Positions 1 to 7,840 of a stretch of DNA of 64,000 nucleotides are shown here, one piece after another. This stretch comes from Halobacteriovorax sp. (GTDB taxonomy: Bacteria; Bdellovibrionota; Bacteriovoracia; Bacteriovoracales; Bacteriovoracaceae): positions 392,484 to 456,483 of the forward strand of contig PBIO01000031.1 in assembly GCA_002720865.1 (NCBI GenBank). The letters are read 5' to 3'. The translations under genes and the position numbers were made by a program. Position 1 is the stretch's first letter. Each line of letters begins with the position of its first letter. Under the pieces are notes generated by a model. It made no database searches. It was not told the DNA's origin and saw only the letters and a list, made by a program, of their open reading frames with translations.

Positions 1-1
1 T

Positions 2-661
2 TATCTTCTCGCAATTATTTTAGGTGTGGTAAATTTTGAGGTCGTAGGGCAAGCGGCCTTATTTTCGGTACCTAAATTTATGTTACCCGAATTTAATTTA
101 GAAGCGATTCTCTTTATTGTTCCCATCGCTATTGCTCCGGCCATTGAACATTATGGTGATATTAGCGCTATCTCTAATGTGACGGGAAAAGACTTTTCAA
201 AAGAACCAGGACTTCATAGATCCATGATGGGAGATGGTCTAGCAACTTTATTTGCTGGCTTAATTGGCGGTCCTCCAAATACCACTTACTCAGAAGTCAC
301 TGGAGCCGTGGCCCTTACGAAAGCTTTTAACCCTAAGATTATGACCTTTGCGGCGATATCCGCCATCGTTTTAAGTTTTATCGGTAAACTTGGGGCCTTT
401 TTACAAACCATACCTGTCGCAGTGATGGGTGGTCTATTAATTCTTCTTTTTGGAAATATAATTGTCATTGGACTCGGGCTCCTTCATAAAACAAAAGAAG
501 ATCTCTATGATCCTCGCAATATGGCCATTATGAGCATTATGCTAATTAGCGGAATCGGAGGCATGAGCCTACAGGCCGGAAACTTTTCTTTAAAGGGTGT
601 GGGTCTTGCCTCAATCTTAGGACTTGTATTAAACTTGGTACTTCCTAAATCAAGAACTTAG
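2..661 (+). CDS. uraA: Uracil permease (NCS2 family), C-terminal part
   Basis: Inner-membrane nucleobase:proton symporter that imports uracil for pyrimidine salvage. The reading frame is open through the left edge of the window, so the N-terminal half lies outside; about 219 codons are visible. What remains is a chain of hydrophobic segments and the NCS2 signature GGPPNTTYSEVTG (nt 268-306), preceded by the conserved EHYGDISAISN and GDGLATLFAGL stretches typical of UraA. These residues form the substrate- and proton-binding core in the family. An internal GTG at 26 is not taken as the start because the protein is already in the middle of the fold there. The next gene begins one base after the stop, suggesting co-transcription. 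Confidence 0.93.
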   Translation, partial: YLLAIILGVVNFEVVGQAALFSVPKFMLPEFNLEAILFIVPIAIAPAIEHYGDISAISNVTGKDFSKEPGLHRSMMGDGLATLFAGLIGGPPNTTYSEVTGAVALTKAFNPKIMTFAAISAIVLSFIGKLGAFLQTIPVAVMGGLLILLFGNIIVIGLGLLHKTKEDLYDPRNMAIMSIMLISGIGGMSLQAGNFSLKGVGLASILGLVLNLVLPKSRT

Positions 662-662
662 T

Positions 663-848
663 ATGTTTGAATCTGAAAATTTTTTTTATTGTCCCTACTG
701 CGGTGAAAAAGTCTCTATGATTTTAGAGTCACTCTACGGGGGGCAAACCTATATTGAAGACTGCGAAGTATGTTGCCGCCCTATAGAAATCGCTTACCAG
801 GCCGAAGAGGGAGTGATCACCTCAGTTGAGGTTAAACGTCTTGATTAA
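663..848 (+). CDS. CPXCG-motif cysteine-rich protein
   Basis: Small 61-residue protein with two cysteine pairs: CPYCG at residues 10-14 and CEVCC at residues 34-38. This pattern matches the family of short CPXCG cysteine-rich proteins, which look like zinc ribbons; the function of the family is unknown to me. No signal peptide is visible, so it should be cytoplasmic. ATG lies one base after the permease stop, so it probably rides on the same transcript. Its stop codon overlaps, on the opposite strand, the stop codon of the histidine kinase: both use the TTAA at 845-848. The zinc role is inferred from the Cys spacing only. Confidence 0.8.
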   Translation: MFESENFFYCPYCGEKVSMILESLYGGQTYIEDCEVCCRPIEIAYQAEEGVITSVEVKRLD

Positions 849-3331
849 GCAGATTTTTTCTTTGTGGACTTAAAAATTTCCTCAAACTTTTTAAATTCAA
901 AAGGTTTAGTGATAAAACCATTCATCCCAACATCAAAACATTTTTGTCGATCTTCTTCAAAAACATTGGCCGTTAAGGCAATGATTTGGGGAGAGTTTTC
1001 TTTCTTTGCTTTTAAGATTTCAGCTGTGGCCTCGTAGCCATCCATTACAGGCATTTGAAGATCCATAAAAATTAAGTCGTAATTCTCTTTTAAAGTAAGC
1101 TCCACAGCTTCTTTTCCATTACTGGCCAGGTCCGCTTCAAGACCAAGCTTTTTAAGAAAGGCCATAACAAGTTTTTGATTAACAAGATTATCTTCTACCA
1201 CGAGGATCTTTTGAAAATTGACGGCCCTTACCGAAGACGAATCTTTTTTGACTTCGCTATTTGCGATCTCTTTAATCTCATTTAATGGGATTTCAAAAGT
1301 AAAAGTAGAACCAACTCCAACCTTACTATCTAAAATTATATTGCCATCCATAACCTCAACTAGCTGAGAGCAAATGGTAAGACCTAGCCCAGTTCCACCA
1401 AATTTTCTAGAGGTTGAAGCATCTTCTTGAGAAAAAGACTCAAAGACATGGGCCAGCTTATCTTCAGAAATGCCAATTCCACTATCTTTAACTGAAAATC
1501 TAATAAACCCTTTTTTTGGGCTTGAGATGATAAGCTCTATTGAGCCTTCTTCAGTGAATTTAAGGGAGTTTGAGACAAAGTTTAAAAGAACTTGCTTAAT
1601 TTTTACCAGGTCTCCTTCAACAAGAGTAGGGACATTCTCATTATAATCGAGCTTGTAACTTAGGCCCTTTTCTTTAATTTTAAATTTAAAAAAATCATAA
1701 ACCTCAGTCACTGAATCTTTTAAATTAAAGCCGATTTTTTCAACTTCTAGTTTACCGGCTTCAATTTTACTTAGGTCTAGGACATTATTAATAATCGATA
1801 GAAGTCCATTTCCGCAGTGCCTGACAGTATTAAGATAATCTCTTTGTTCTTCAGAGAGCTTTGTTCCTTTTAAAAGCTCTAGAGTTCCAAGAATTCCATT
1901 CATAGGTGTTCTAATCTCATGGGAGACATTGGCCAAAAAATCCGACTTTGCCTTTGAGGCCTGAATGGCCTTTTCTTTTGACTCAATAAGATTTTGCTCG
2001 ATCTCTTTTTGAACCGTTATATCTTGCATAATGGTTGAAACATATTTTGGCTCACCCCTTTCGTTAAAATGGGCGGTGATCGTTTGAAGCACAGGAATTT
2101 CTTTTTTATTTGAGTCTATGATGGCCGTCTCTCCGGTCCAAGTTCCATTTTTCATGGCATTTGGAATTCCTTCGCTCATAACCTTTTCTAAGGCCCACTT
2201 TGGATGATAGTCCGCAATCTTAAAACCTTCTGCACCTACTTTACCAGAAATCTCATCAAAGGCCTTATTATGATAAAGGGAATGTCCAGTGCTTGCCTCA
2301 GCAATCCCAATAAACTCGGGAGCATTATTCATAATCTCAAAGGCATAATTGGCATATTCTTTTTGTTCTCTAAATTGAATCTTCTTTGAAATTAAATCAG
2401 CTAAGATTTCAACAAAGGCCACTTCTTCATTTGAAAAGCGGCTTTTTCGGGCCTTAATTGAGGAAAAGCTCATGGTCCCATAGACCTTACCATCAACCCA
2501 GATAGGGGTTGAAATATAGGAGTGAAGATTCATATTAACATGACAAGGATGTCCAGTTAGGTTCTCCATCTTTGAGACATCCGAATAAGTTACCGTTTCT
2601 TTAGAATCCATTACGGCCTGGCAAAAAGTATCTTTTGCGATAAACTTTGTTCCAGGTTCTAAGGCATTTTCAGGGGAGACGGCGGATTCAACTGTATAAT
2701 CATCTCCTATAATATGAGATTGAATTCCAAACTCCATCCCAAATAATTCACAGCCAGTGCACAAGTACTCACTTATGAGCTCGGAAAAATTATCTGTCTC
2801 TTGATAGCTAAGTCCATTAAGGCGTTTTAACATGCCTGAAATTTTATTTTGAGAATTTACTTTATGAGTAAGTTCAATTTGACGGATCGCCTGATTACCA
2901 ATTATCTTAAGCTGTTCAAGCTGCTCTGAACTTAATTTTTTGGGCTCATTTCCAATTACGCAAAGAGTTCCAATATTACTACCATCTTGCATTTTAAGAG
3001 GCATGCCCGCATAAAAAATAACATGAGGCTCGCCGGTGACTAGGGGGTTATCTTTAAAAAGCTCATGCTCTCTAGAGTCCTGAACTTCATAAACTTCATC
3101 TTGTAAGATGGCGTGATGGCAAAAGGCCACTTCTCTTGGAGTTTCTGTGGCCTCAAGACCATGTCTTGATTTAAACCATTGGCGGTTTTCATCTACTAAG
3201 GAAACTAGAGCAACGGGGGTCCCTGCAATTTGTGAAGCTAGTTTTGTTAGGTCATCTAGATTTGGGTCTGAATCCGTATCTAAAATATTAAGGCTATACA
3301 AAGAAGCGAGACGTTTTTCCTCGTTAGTCAT
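845..3331 (-). CDS. Hybrid sensor histidine kinase (GAF-GAF-PAS-HisKA-HATPase-REC)
   Basis: Soluble hybrid histidine kinase of 828 residues. Domains in order: GAF about 20-155, second GAF about 175-320, PAS about 330-440, HisKA with phosphoacceptor His471 (SHEIRTPMNG), HATPase with N box near 584-589, DSGIG at 617-621 and GGTGLGL at 645-651, and a C-terminal receiver with Asp757 and Lys809. No membrane span or signal peptide is present, so it senses a cytoplasmic or diffusible cue through its GAF and PAS domains. Being hybrid, it should pass phosphate from its own receiver to a phosphotransfer protein; none is encoded in this window, nor is a dedicated response regulator. ATG is preceded by a weak AAGAG-type ribosome site. 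The ligand cannot be told from sequence. Confidence 0.93.
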   Translation of the reverse strand: MTNEEKRLASLYSLNILDTDSDPNLDDLTKLASQIAGTPVALVSLVDENRQWFKSRHGLEATETPREVAFCHHAILQDEVYEVQDSREHELFKDNPLVTGEPHVIFYAGMPLKMQDGSNIGTLCVIGNEPKKLSSEQLEQLKIIGNQAIRQIELTHKVNSQNKISGMLKRLNGLSYQETDNFSELISEYLCTGCELFGMEFGIQSHIIGDDYTVESAVSPENALEPGTKFIAKDTFCQAVMDSKETVTYSDVSKMENLTGHPCHVNMNLHSYISTPIWVDGKVYGTMSFSSIKARKSRFSNEEVAFVEILADLISKKIQFREQKEYANYAFEIMNNAPEFIGIAEASTGHSLYHNKAFDEISGKVGAEGFKIADYHPKWALEKVMSEGIPNAMKNGTWTGETAIIDSNKKEIPVLQTITAHFNERGEPKYVSTIMQDITVQKEIEQNLIESKEKAIQASKAKSDFLANVSHEIRTPMNGILGTLELLKGTKLSEEQRDYLNTVRHCGNGLLSIINNVLDLSKIEAGKLEVEKIGFNLKDSVTEVYDFFKFKIKEKGLSYKLDYNENVPTLVEGDLVKIKQVLLNFVSNSLKFTEEGSIELIISSPKKGFIRFSVKDSGIGISEDKLAHVFESFSQEDASTSRKFGGTGLGLTICSQLVEVMDGNIILDSKVGVGSTFTFEIPLNEIKEIANSEVKKDSSSVRAVNFQKILVVEDNLVNQKLVMAFLKKLGLEADLASNGKEAVELTLKENYDLIFMDLQMPVMDGYEATAEILKAKKENSPQIIALTANVFEEDRQKCFDVGMNGFITKPFEFKKFEEIFKSTKKKSA

Positions 3332-3428
3332 TCTGAACTCTTTTTTTAGGGTTTAATTACCTATAGCTTATCGGTAAACAAAGCTACTTGTTAAAAAAAA
3401 ACTAGTTCTTGAAGAAATGCCTTGGTTA

Positions 3429-4625
3429 CTAGCAGTTCTTAACTGACAGGGCCACGCCTTGTCCTACTCCGATACACATGGTGGCAAGGCCTTCTTTTAG
3501 GTTTTTATCCTTTTGCATAATATGAGTAAGGGTAGTGAGGATTCTGGCACCAGAGCAGCCAAGGGGGTGTCCTAAAGCTATAGCGCCTCCATTCATATTT
3601 ACTTTACTTGGGTCAAGCTCTAAGTCTTTCATGCAGGCAAGAGATTGAACCGCAAAGGCCTCATTTAATTCCACAGCATCAAAGTCAGATACTTTTTTAT
3701 CAAACATTTGGCAGAGTCTTTTAGTCGCTTCTACCGGTCCTAGTCCCATAATATTCGGGTGAAGACCTCTTACGGCCCCGCCCGTAATTTCCACTAGAGG
3801 GGTTAGATTATTTTCTTTTAGAAAATCTTCTGAAACAACACAAACAAGTGCAGCACCATCGTTCATGGAGCTGGAATTTCCGGCCGTAACACTTCCATCT
3901 TTTCTAAAGGCAGGTCTTAGCTTTGAAAGAACCTCAAGACTAGTATCTTCTCTTGGCCCTTCGTCTTGCTCAACCGTATAGGATTTTTTTCTTAGCTGAA
4001 CTTCAACAGAAACTAATTCATCATTAAAAGCTCCGGACTTCTGAGCGGCCACGGCCTTTTGATGGGAAGAAAGGGCAAAGGCATCTTGCTCCTCTCTTTT
4101 AATTTTAAATTTATCTTGAACTTCCTCAGCTGTTTCACCCATACCGTAAAGTGGGAACATGGCCTCCATTTTTTTATTTGGAAAACGCCAACCGAAGGTT
4201 GAGTCATACATTTTTGAATCTCTTCCAAAAGGAGTTGAGCCTTTTGAGATAACAAGTGGACCTCGAGTCATACTCTCAGCGCCGCCAACGAGAAAACAAT
4301 CTCCATAGCCGGCGTTTATTCTTCCCACAGCACCCATAACCGCATCTAGAGAGGAGCCACAAAGCCTATTAATCGTTGTTCCTGGAACTGTATCTGGAAG
4401 CCCCCCTAAAAGTGAGGCCATGCGGGCAAGGTTTCGATTATCTTCCCCGGCCTGATTGGCACAGCCAACTAGCACATCATCGATTTTATTTAAATCAAAG
4501 CTGGACCCATCGGCAAAGTCTTTAATTAAAAGGGCCATGAGGTCATCTACTCTTACTGGGGCCAGGAGCCCACCGATTCTTCCAATAGGAGTTCTTTTAG
4601 CGTAGGTGAGAAAACATCTTTTCAT
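3429..4625 (-). CDS. paaJ: Acetyl-CoA C-acyltransferase, PaaJ-like thiolase
   Basis: Thiolase of 398 residues that cleaves a 3-oxoacyl-CoA with CoA. In the phenylacetate pathway the substrate is 3-oxoadipyl-CoA, giving succinyl-CoA and acetyl-CoA. Catalytic residues are visible: Cys89 in NRLCGSS, His353 in GGAIALGHPLG and Cys384 in MCIGVGQG. I chose the ATG at 4625 because it overlaps the stop of the upstream gene as ATGA and leaves the normal thiolase N-terminus; a start nine codons upstream would add a basic extension not seen in the family. It is last in the leftward paaF-G-H-J-like operon. Assignment to PaaJ rather than a generic beta-oxidation thiolase rests on the neighbours. Confidence 0.9.
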   Translation of the reverse strand: MKRCFLTYAKRTPIGRIGGLLAPVRVDDLMALLIKDFADGSSFDLNKIDDVLVGCANQAGEDNRNLARMASLLGGLPDTVPGTTINRLCGSSLDAVMGAVGRINAGYGDCFLVGGAESMTRGPLVISKGSTPFGRDSKMYDSTFGWRFPNKKMEAMFPLYGMGETAEEVQDKFKIKREEQDAFALSSHQKAVAAQKSGAFNDELVSVEVQLRKKSYTVEQDEGPREDTSLEVLSKLRPAFRKDGSVTAGNSSSMNDGAALVCVVSEDFLKENNLTPLVEITGGAVRGLHPNIMGLGPVEATKRLCQMFDKKVSDFDAVELNEAFAVQSLACMKDLELDPSKVNMNGGAIALGHPLGCSGARILTTLTHIMQKDKNLKEGLATMCIGVGQGVALSVKNC

Positions 4626-5245
4626 AAACTTGCCTCTTTTAATTTTTCGCAAACTTTGTAGCGGTTTTGATTTGTTGTTGAAAATAGCTCTTCAAGAAGT
4701 TGGACCGTGTTTTTTAATCCTGCTTCTGCCCCCCAAGAAAGTGGTCCCCTTGGGTAGTTCACACCAAAGAGCATGGCCGTATCAATGGCATCTTCAGTAG
4801 CCAGCTCATCTTCTAGAGCAAACCAGGCCTCATTAATTATTTGAACCAGGGTACGGCCAAAGATAAAACCAATGCCAGGGGCCTTAACCTCAATGGGCTT
4901 TAAATCTAACTTTTCAAAAAGATCTAATAATTCGTTCTTGTAAGTCATTAAAGAATAAAAGACCTCCGCCTTAAGATTGGGGGAAGGAAATACTGAGGAG
5001 ATAGCGATTTCAATATTTCTAAATTCTTTTAAAAGGCTTTCTCCATCGTTAAGAGATAAATCCGAAATGATAGGGCAGTTAAACTTCTTAAAAAGTTTTC
5101 TTTTGGCATTTGAATCTTGGGCAGTGAAATCTATGAGGAGCTCGCAGCTTTGGTCCGTAAGATTTTCAAGACTGACAAAATTTTCTAATTTTGAAATCTG
5201 TTCAAAAAGGGGATGCTGGGGATTTGATATAATGATTTTATTCAT
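4622..5245 (-). CDS. paaH: 3-hydroxyacyl-CoA dehydrogenase, C-terminal half of a split PaaH
   Basis: This 207-residue protein is the second half of a PaaH-type 3-hydroxyadipyl-CoA dehydrogenase. The C-terminal section contains the HADH C-terminal helical fold signature, from about residue 135: INEAWFAL, then DAIDTAMLFGVNYPRGPLSWG, which matches the distal end of the roughly 475-residue E. coli PaaH. The first about 120 residues correspond to the poorly conserved linker between the two halves. It has no NAD-binding motif, so it cannot act alone; it probably associates with the product of the preceding gene. Its ATG overlaps that gene's stop in an ATGAATAA junction (8 bases). No good ribosome site is visible, so translation is likely coupled. 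A frameshift in an ancestral single gene is the obvious origin. Confidence 0.85.
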   Translation of the reverse strand: MNKIIISNPQHPLFEQISKLENFVSLENLTDQSCELLIDFTAQDSNAKRKLFKKFNCPIISDLSLNDGESLLKEFRNIEIAISSVFPSPNLKAEVFYSLMTYKNELLDLFEKLDLKPIEVKAPGIGFIFGRTLVQIINEAWFALEDELATEDAIDTAMLFGVNYPRGPLSWGAEAGLKNTVQLLEELFSTTNQNRYKVCEKLKEASL

Positions 5246-6092
5246 GAGGATAAAACCCCTGACCTGTTTTTCTTCCTAGGTGTTTTTTATCCACCATTTC
5301 TTTTTGAAGATGATGAGGAGCAAAACGCTCTTCCTTATTAAAGGCCTGCCAAACACTGCAGGTCACGTCGTAATTAATATCGATGCCAATTAAATCCATA
5401 AGCTCAAAGGGACCCATACGAAATCCGCCCACTTCTTTTAGAACATGATCGATCTCAGAGTACTCTCTTTTTTCAGCTATCCTAAGGGCCTCACCATAAA
5501 AATTCCTGGCCACTCGGTTGACGATAAAACCGGGGGAGTCCTTGCACTGGGCCGGTTTCTTTCCTTTTTCTTTAAACCAAGCCTCTAAGTCGTCACATAG
5601 CTTTTGCTCAGTTTCGCTACCTTTAATAACCTCTACCAACTTCATTATGGTGGCCGGATTAAAAAAGTGAAGGCCTAAAAAACGGGCCTTTCGATCCTTA
5701 GAAAGAGGAGTCGCTAACTCAGTAATGGGAATGCTTGAAGTATTTGAAGCAAGGATCGTTTTAGGTCCCATTCTTTTATCTAAATCTAAAAAGACCTTAT
5801 GTTTTATTTCTAAATTTTCAATTATGGCCTCGATCACAAGATCGGAGCTTGTTGAAAGTTCACTCAGAGCAACGGCCTTAAGATTTTCTTTAAAACCCGA
5901 AACTTCAGACGCGCTAAATTTTCCCTTTTGCTCTAATTTCTTCCAGGAGCTATGAACCAGGTCTAGACCAGTTTGCAAGGCCTCACTATTAGCATCTGTT
6001 AGCTCTACTCTGACACCGCACTGGGCGAACCACTGAGCTATTCCTCTACCCATGGTTCCCGCGCCAATAATTGTGACTAGATTTAAATTCAT
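5238..6092 (-). CDS. paaH: 3-hydroxyacyl-CoA dehydrogenase, NAD-binding half of a split PaaH
   Basis: NAD-dependent 3-hydroxyacyl-CoA dehydrogenase of 284 residues. The Rossmann motif GAGTMGRG spans residues 10-17, the HADH signature GLHFFNPATIMKLVEV lies in the middle, and the C-terminal dimerisation fold ends in GRKTGQGFYPHE. In phenylacetate catabolism it would oxidise 3-hydroxyadipyl-CoA to 3-oxoadipyl-CoA. The length equals a stand-alone HADH (about 280 residues), so it is probably active by itself, but the next gene encodes exactly the extra C-terminal domain that PaaH normally carries fused. Start and stop are both overlapped with neighbours (TAATG upstream, ATGAATAA downstream), which indicates a tightly coupled operon. 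Confidence 0.92.
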   Translation of the reverse strand: MNLNLVTIIGAGTMGRGIAQWFAQCGVRVELTDANSEALQTGLDLVHSSWKKLEQKGKFSASEVSGFKENLKAVALSELSTSSDLVIEAIIENLEIKHKVFLDLDKRMGPKTILASNTSSIPITELATPLSKDRKARFLGLHFFNPATIMKLVEVIKGSETEQKLCDDLEAWFKEKGKKPAQCKDSPGFIVNRVARNFYGEALRIAEKREYSEIDHVLKEVGGFRMGPFELMDLIGIDINYDVTCSVWQAFNKEERFAPHHLQKEMVDKKHLGRKTGQGFYPHE

Positions 6093-6868
6093 TAATGTCC
6101 CTTAAACTCGGGTTTTCTTTTTTCAAAGAAGGCCTTAAGACCTTCTTGATAATCCTTACTATTTCCTAAAAATCTTTGGGTATAGGTTTCTCTTCTCATG
6201 CTTTCTTTAAAATCTTGATCTAGGGCAAACTGCAAGTTCTTTTTGATATTTTGAACGCTAAGGGGGGCCATGCCATTTATTTTAGAGGCCATCTCATTTG
6301 CTTTTTCTAAAAAGTCCTCACCAACATAATTAACAAGTCCTACTTTTTCTAAGTCTTCAGACATCATGGGTTTATTAGTGAGAAAAAATTCAAGAGCTTT
6401 TTGATAGCCTAGGGCCCTAGCAAAAATAAAGCTAGAGCCAGCGTCAGGGCAAAGGCCAATATTTGCAAAGCCGCTGACAAACTTAATTTCATTTTTGGCG
6501 TAAATAAAATCGCAGGCCAAGGCCACACTAATTCCAGCTCCCGCCACAACTCCATTGATGGCCCCAATAACTATTTTTTCAGACTCACGAATGGCGTTAA
6601 CTAGAGGGTTCCATTCAGTTTCAAGTGTGTATCCTAGATCTACGCTGGGTCCGTCAGAAACGGTTCTATCATTTAGATCTTGTCCTGTTGAAAATGCTTT
6701 ACCAGCACCGGTGAGGACAATGGATTTTACGGATTCATCTCTTCCAGCTTTTCTAATTTGAGAGATTAATTCTAATTTTGTCTCTCTATTAAGTGCATTA
6801 TAAACATCAGGTCTATTTAAAGTAATAGTGCAGGTTCCATTTTCATTTTTTATGAGGATGTCTTCCAT
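6092..6868 (-). CDS. paaG: PaaG-like enoyl-CoA hydratase/isomerase
   Basis: Crotonase-fold enzyme of 258 residues. In the phenylacetate pathway PaaG isomerises the ring-1,2-epoxide of phenylacetyl-CoA to the oxepin. Specific resemblance to PaaG rather than generic hydratases: GQDLNDR after the oxyanion-hole segment, the DLG..LE..WNPLV stretch, and the SKDYQEGLKAFFEKRKP ending. The second oxyanion-hole region reads NGVVAGAGISVALACD, and CPDAGSSF replaces the usual PGxGGTQ, so the catalytic Glu of hydratases is absent, as in PaaG, where Asp acts. TAATG overlaps tie it to both neighbours. No paaABCDE epoxidase or paaZ is in the window; these must be elsewhere if the pathway is complete. Confidence 0.88.
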   Translation of the reverse strand: MEDILIKNENGTCTITLNRPDVYNALNRETKLELISQIRKAGRDESVKSIVLTGAGKAFSTGQDLNDRTVSDGPSVDLGYTLETEWNPLVNAIRESEKIVIGAINGVVAGAGISVALACDFIYAKNEIKFVSGFANIGLCPDAGSSFIFARALGYQKALEFFLTNKPMMSEDLEKVGLVNYVGEDFLEKANEMASKINGMAPLSVQNIKKNLQFALDQDFKESMRRETYTQRFLGNSKDYQEGLKAFFEKRKPEFKGH

Positions 6869-7647
6869 TATTGTCCCTTATATTCTGGAGTTCTTGATTC
6901 TAAAAAAGCATTCATGCCTTCGCTGGCATCTTCAGAAGCAAAAGTTAGATAAAAATTTCTTCTTTCAAAATCGAGTCCATCTTTAAGTGGCATTTCAAAA
7001 GATTTTTGAACCGCCTCTCGCATAAGGCGTATTGAGACGGGAGCTTTTTGGGCAATAAGTTTTGCCATCTCAAAGCTCTCTTGCATTGTGGTCCTGGCCG
7101 GAACCACTTTAGCGACCAGTCCGTATTTTTCAGCGTCGTAGGCGTCGATCATTTCTCCGGTCATAAGATACATCATGGCCTTTGATTGCCCGAGAGCTCT
7201 AGTAAAACGCTGAGTTCCACCGGCCCCTGGCATTATGCCTACTTTTATTTCTGGTTGCCCAAACTTAGCTTTATCGCCGGCAATTATAAAATCACAGCTC
7301 ATGGCCAGTTCGCAGCCACCGCCTAGAGCAAAGCCATTTACGGCCGCAATTAGAGGCTTAGAAAAAAGCGCGATTTCTTTCCAAAGCCGTGCCCTTTGGT
7401 CTAAGACTTGCTCCACAGCACTGGCCTTTGATAGGGCCTTAAGATCGGCACCGGCCGCAAAGGCGCGATCATCTCCGGTTAAAATAACAACCCTAGTATT
7501 TTTATCGTCATCTAATTTTCTTAAATGATCTCTAAGCTCCACCAAAACTTCATTATTGATGGCGTTTAAAACTTTGGGACGGTTAAGCTTTATTAAAGCT
7601 ATATGCTCGTGGTCCCTATAATTTGGCGTGCATTCAACATTACTCAT
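6868..7647 (-). CDS. paaF: PaaF-like enoyl-CoA hydratase
   Basis: Crotonase of 259 residues; PaaF hydrates 2,3-dehydroadipyl-CoA in phenylacetate breakdown. Seen: TGDDRAFAAGADLKAL (first oxyanion hole), LIAAVNGFALGGGCELAMSCD (second), and FGQPEIKVGIMPGAGGTQ with the catalytic-type Glu, closely following PaaF. I start at the ATG at 7647, eight bases after an AAAGG ribosome site; an ATG at 7755 would add 36 residues of unrelated hydrophobic and basic sequence and invade the divergent promoter. It is the first gene of the leftward paaF-G-H-H'-J operon. The 193-base gap to the divergent oxidoreductase gene should contain promoters for both directions. Confidence 0.9.
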   Translation of the reverse strand: MSNVECTPNYRDHEHIALIKLNRPKVLNAINNEVLVELRDHLRKLDDDKNTRVVILTGDDRAFAAGADLKALSKASAVEQVLDQRARLWKEIALFSKPLIAAVNGFALGGGCELAMSCDFIIAGDKAKFGQPEIKVGIMPGAGGTQRFTRALGQSKAMMYLMTGEMIDAYDAEKYGLVAKVVPARTTMQESFEMAKLIAQKAPVSIRLMREAVQKSFEMPLKDGLDFERRNFYLTFASEDASEGMNAFLESRTPEYKGQ

Positions 7648-7840
7648 TGAAAAACCTTTCTTTATGCCTCGTATCAAAATGGCAAACTTAATGGGGGAAT
7701 TTTGGACTAATATTTCTTTTGTCGCAAGGTACAGGACTAAGGCACTTTTGTGCAAAGCCCCGGACTAATAAATACCAATGTAAATCGGTGTTAAATACGT
7801 TATGCTCCTTAAATTAAAGACATATGGTAGGAGTATTAGT
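7648..7840. promoter_or_regulatory. Divergent promoter region paa operon / arylpyruvate oxidoreductase operon
   Basis: This 193-base gap separates two divergently transcribed operons of the same apparent pathway. It contains a short inverted repeat GCACttttGTGC at about 7742-7753, which could be part of an operator, and a repeated GGACTAA. I could not settle clear -35/-10 pairs for either direction. A strong ribosome site TAGGAG (7828-7833) sits seven bases before the TTG start of the rightward operon. No regulator gene such as paaX, paaR or tetR-type is seen next to it. Confidence 0.45.

Noticed and set aside
7648..7755. Longer start for the PaaF-like gene
   Set aside because: The extra residues do not fit the family and the ATG at 7647 has AAAGG upstream.
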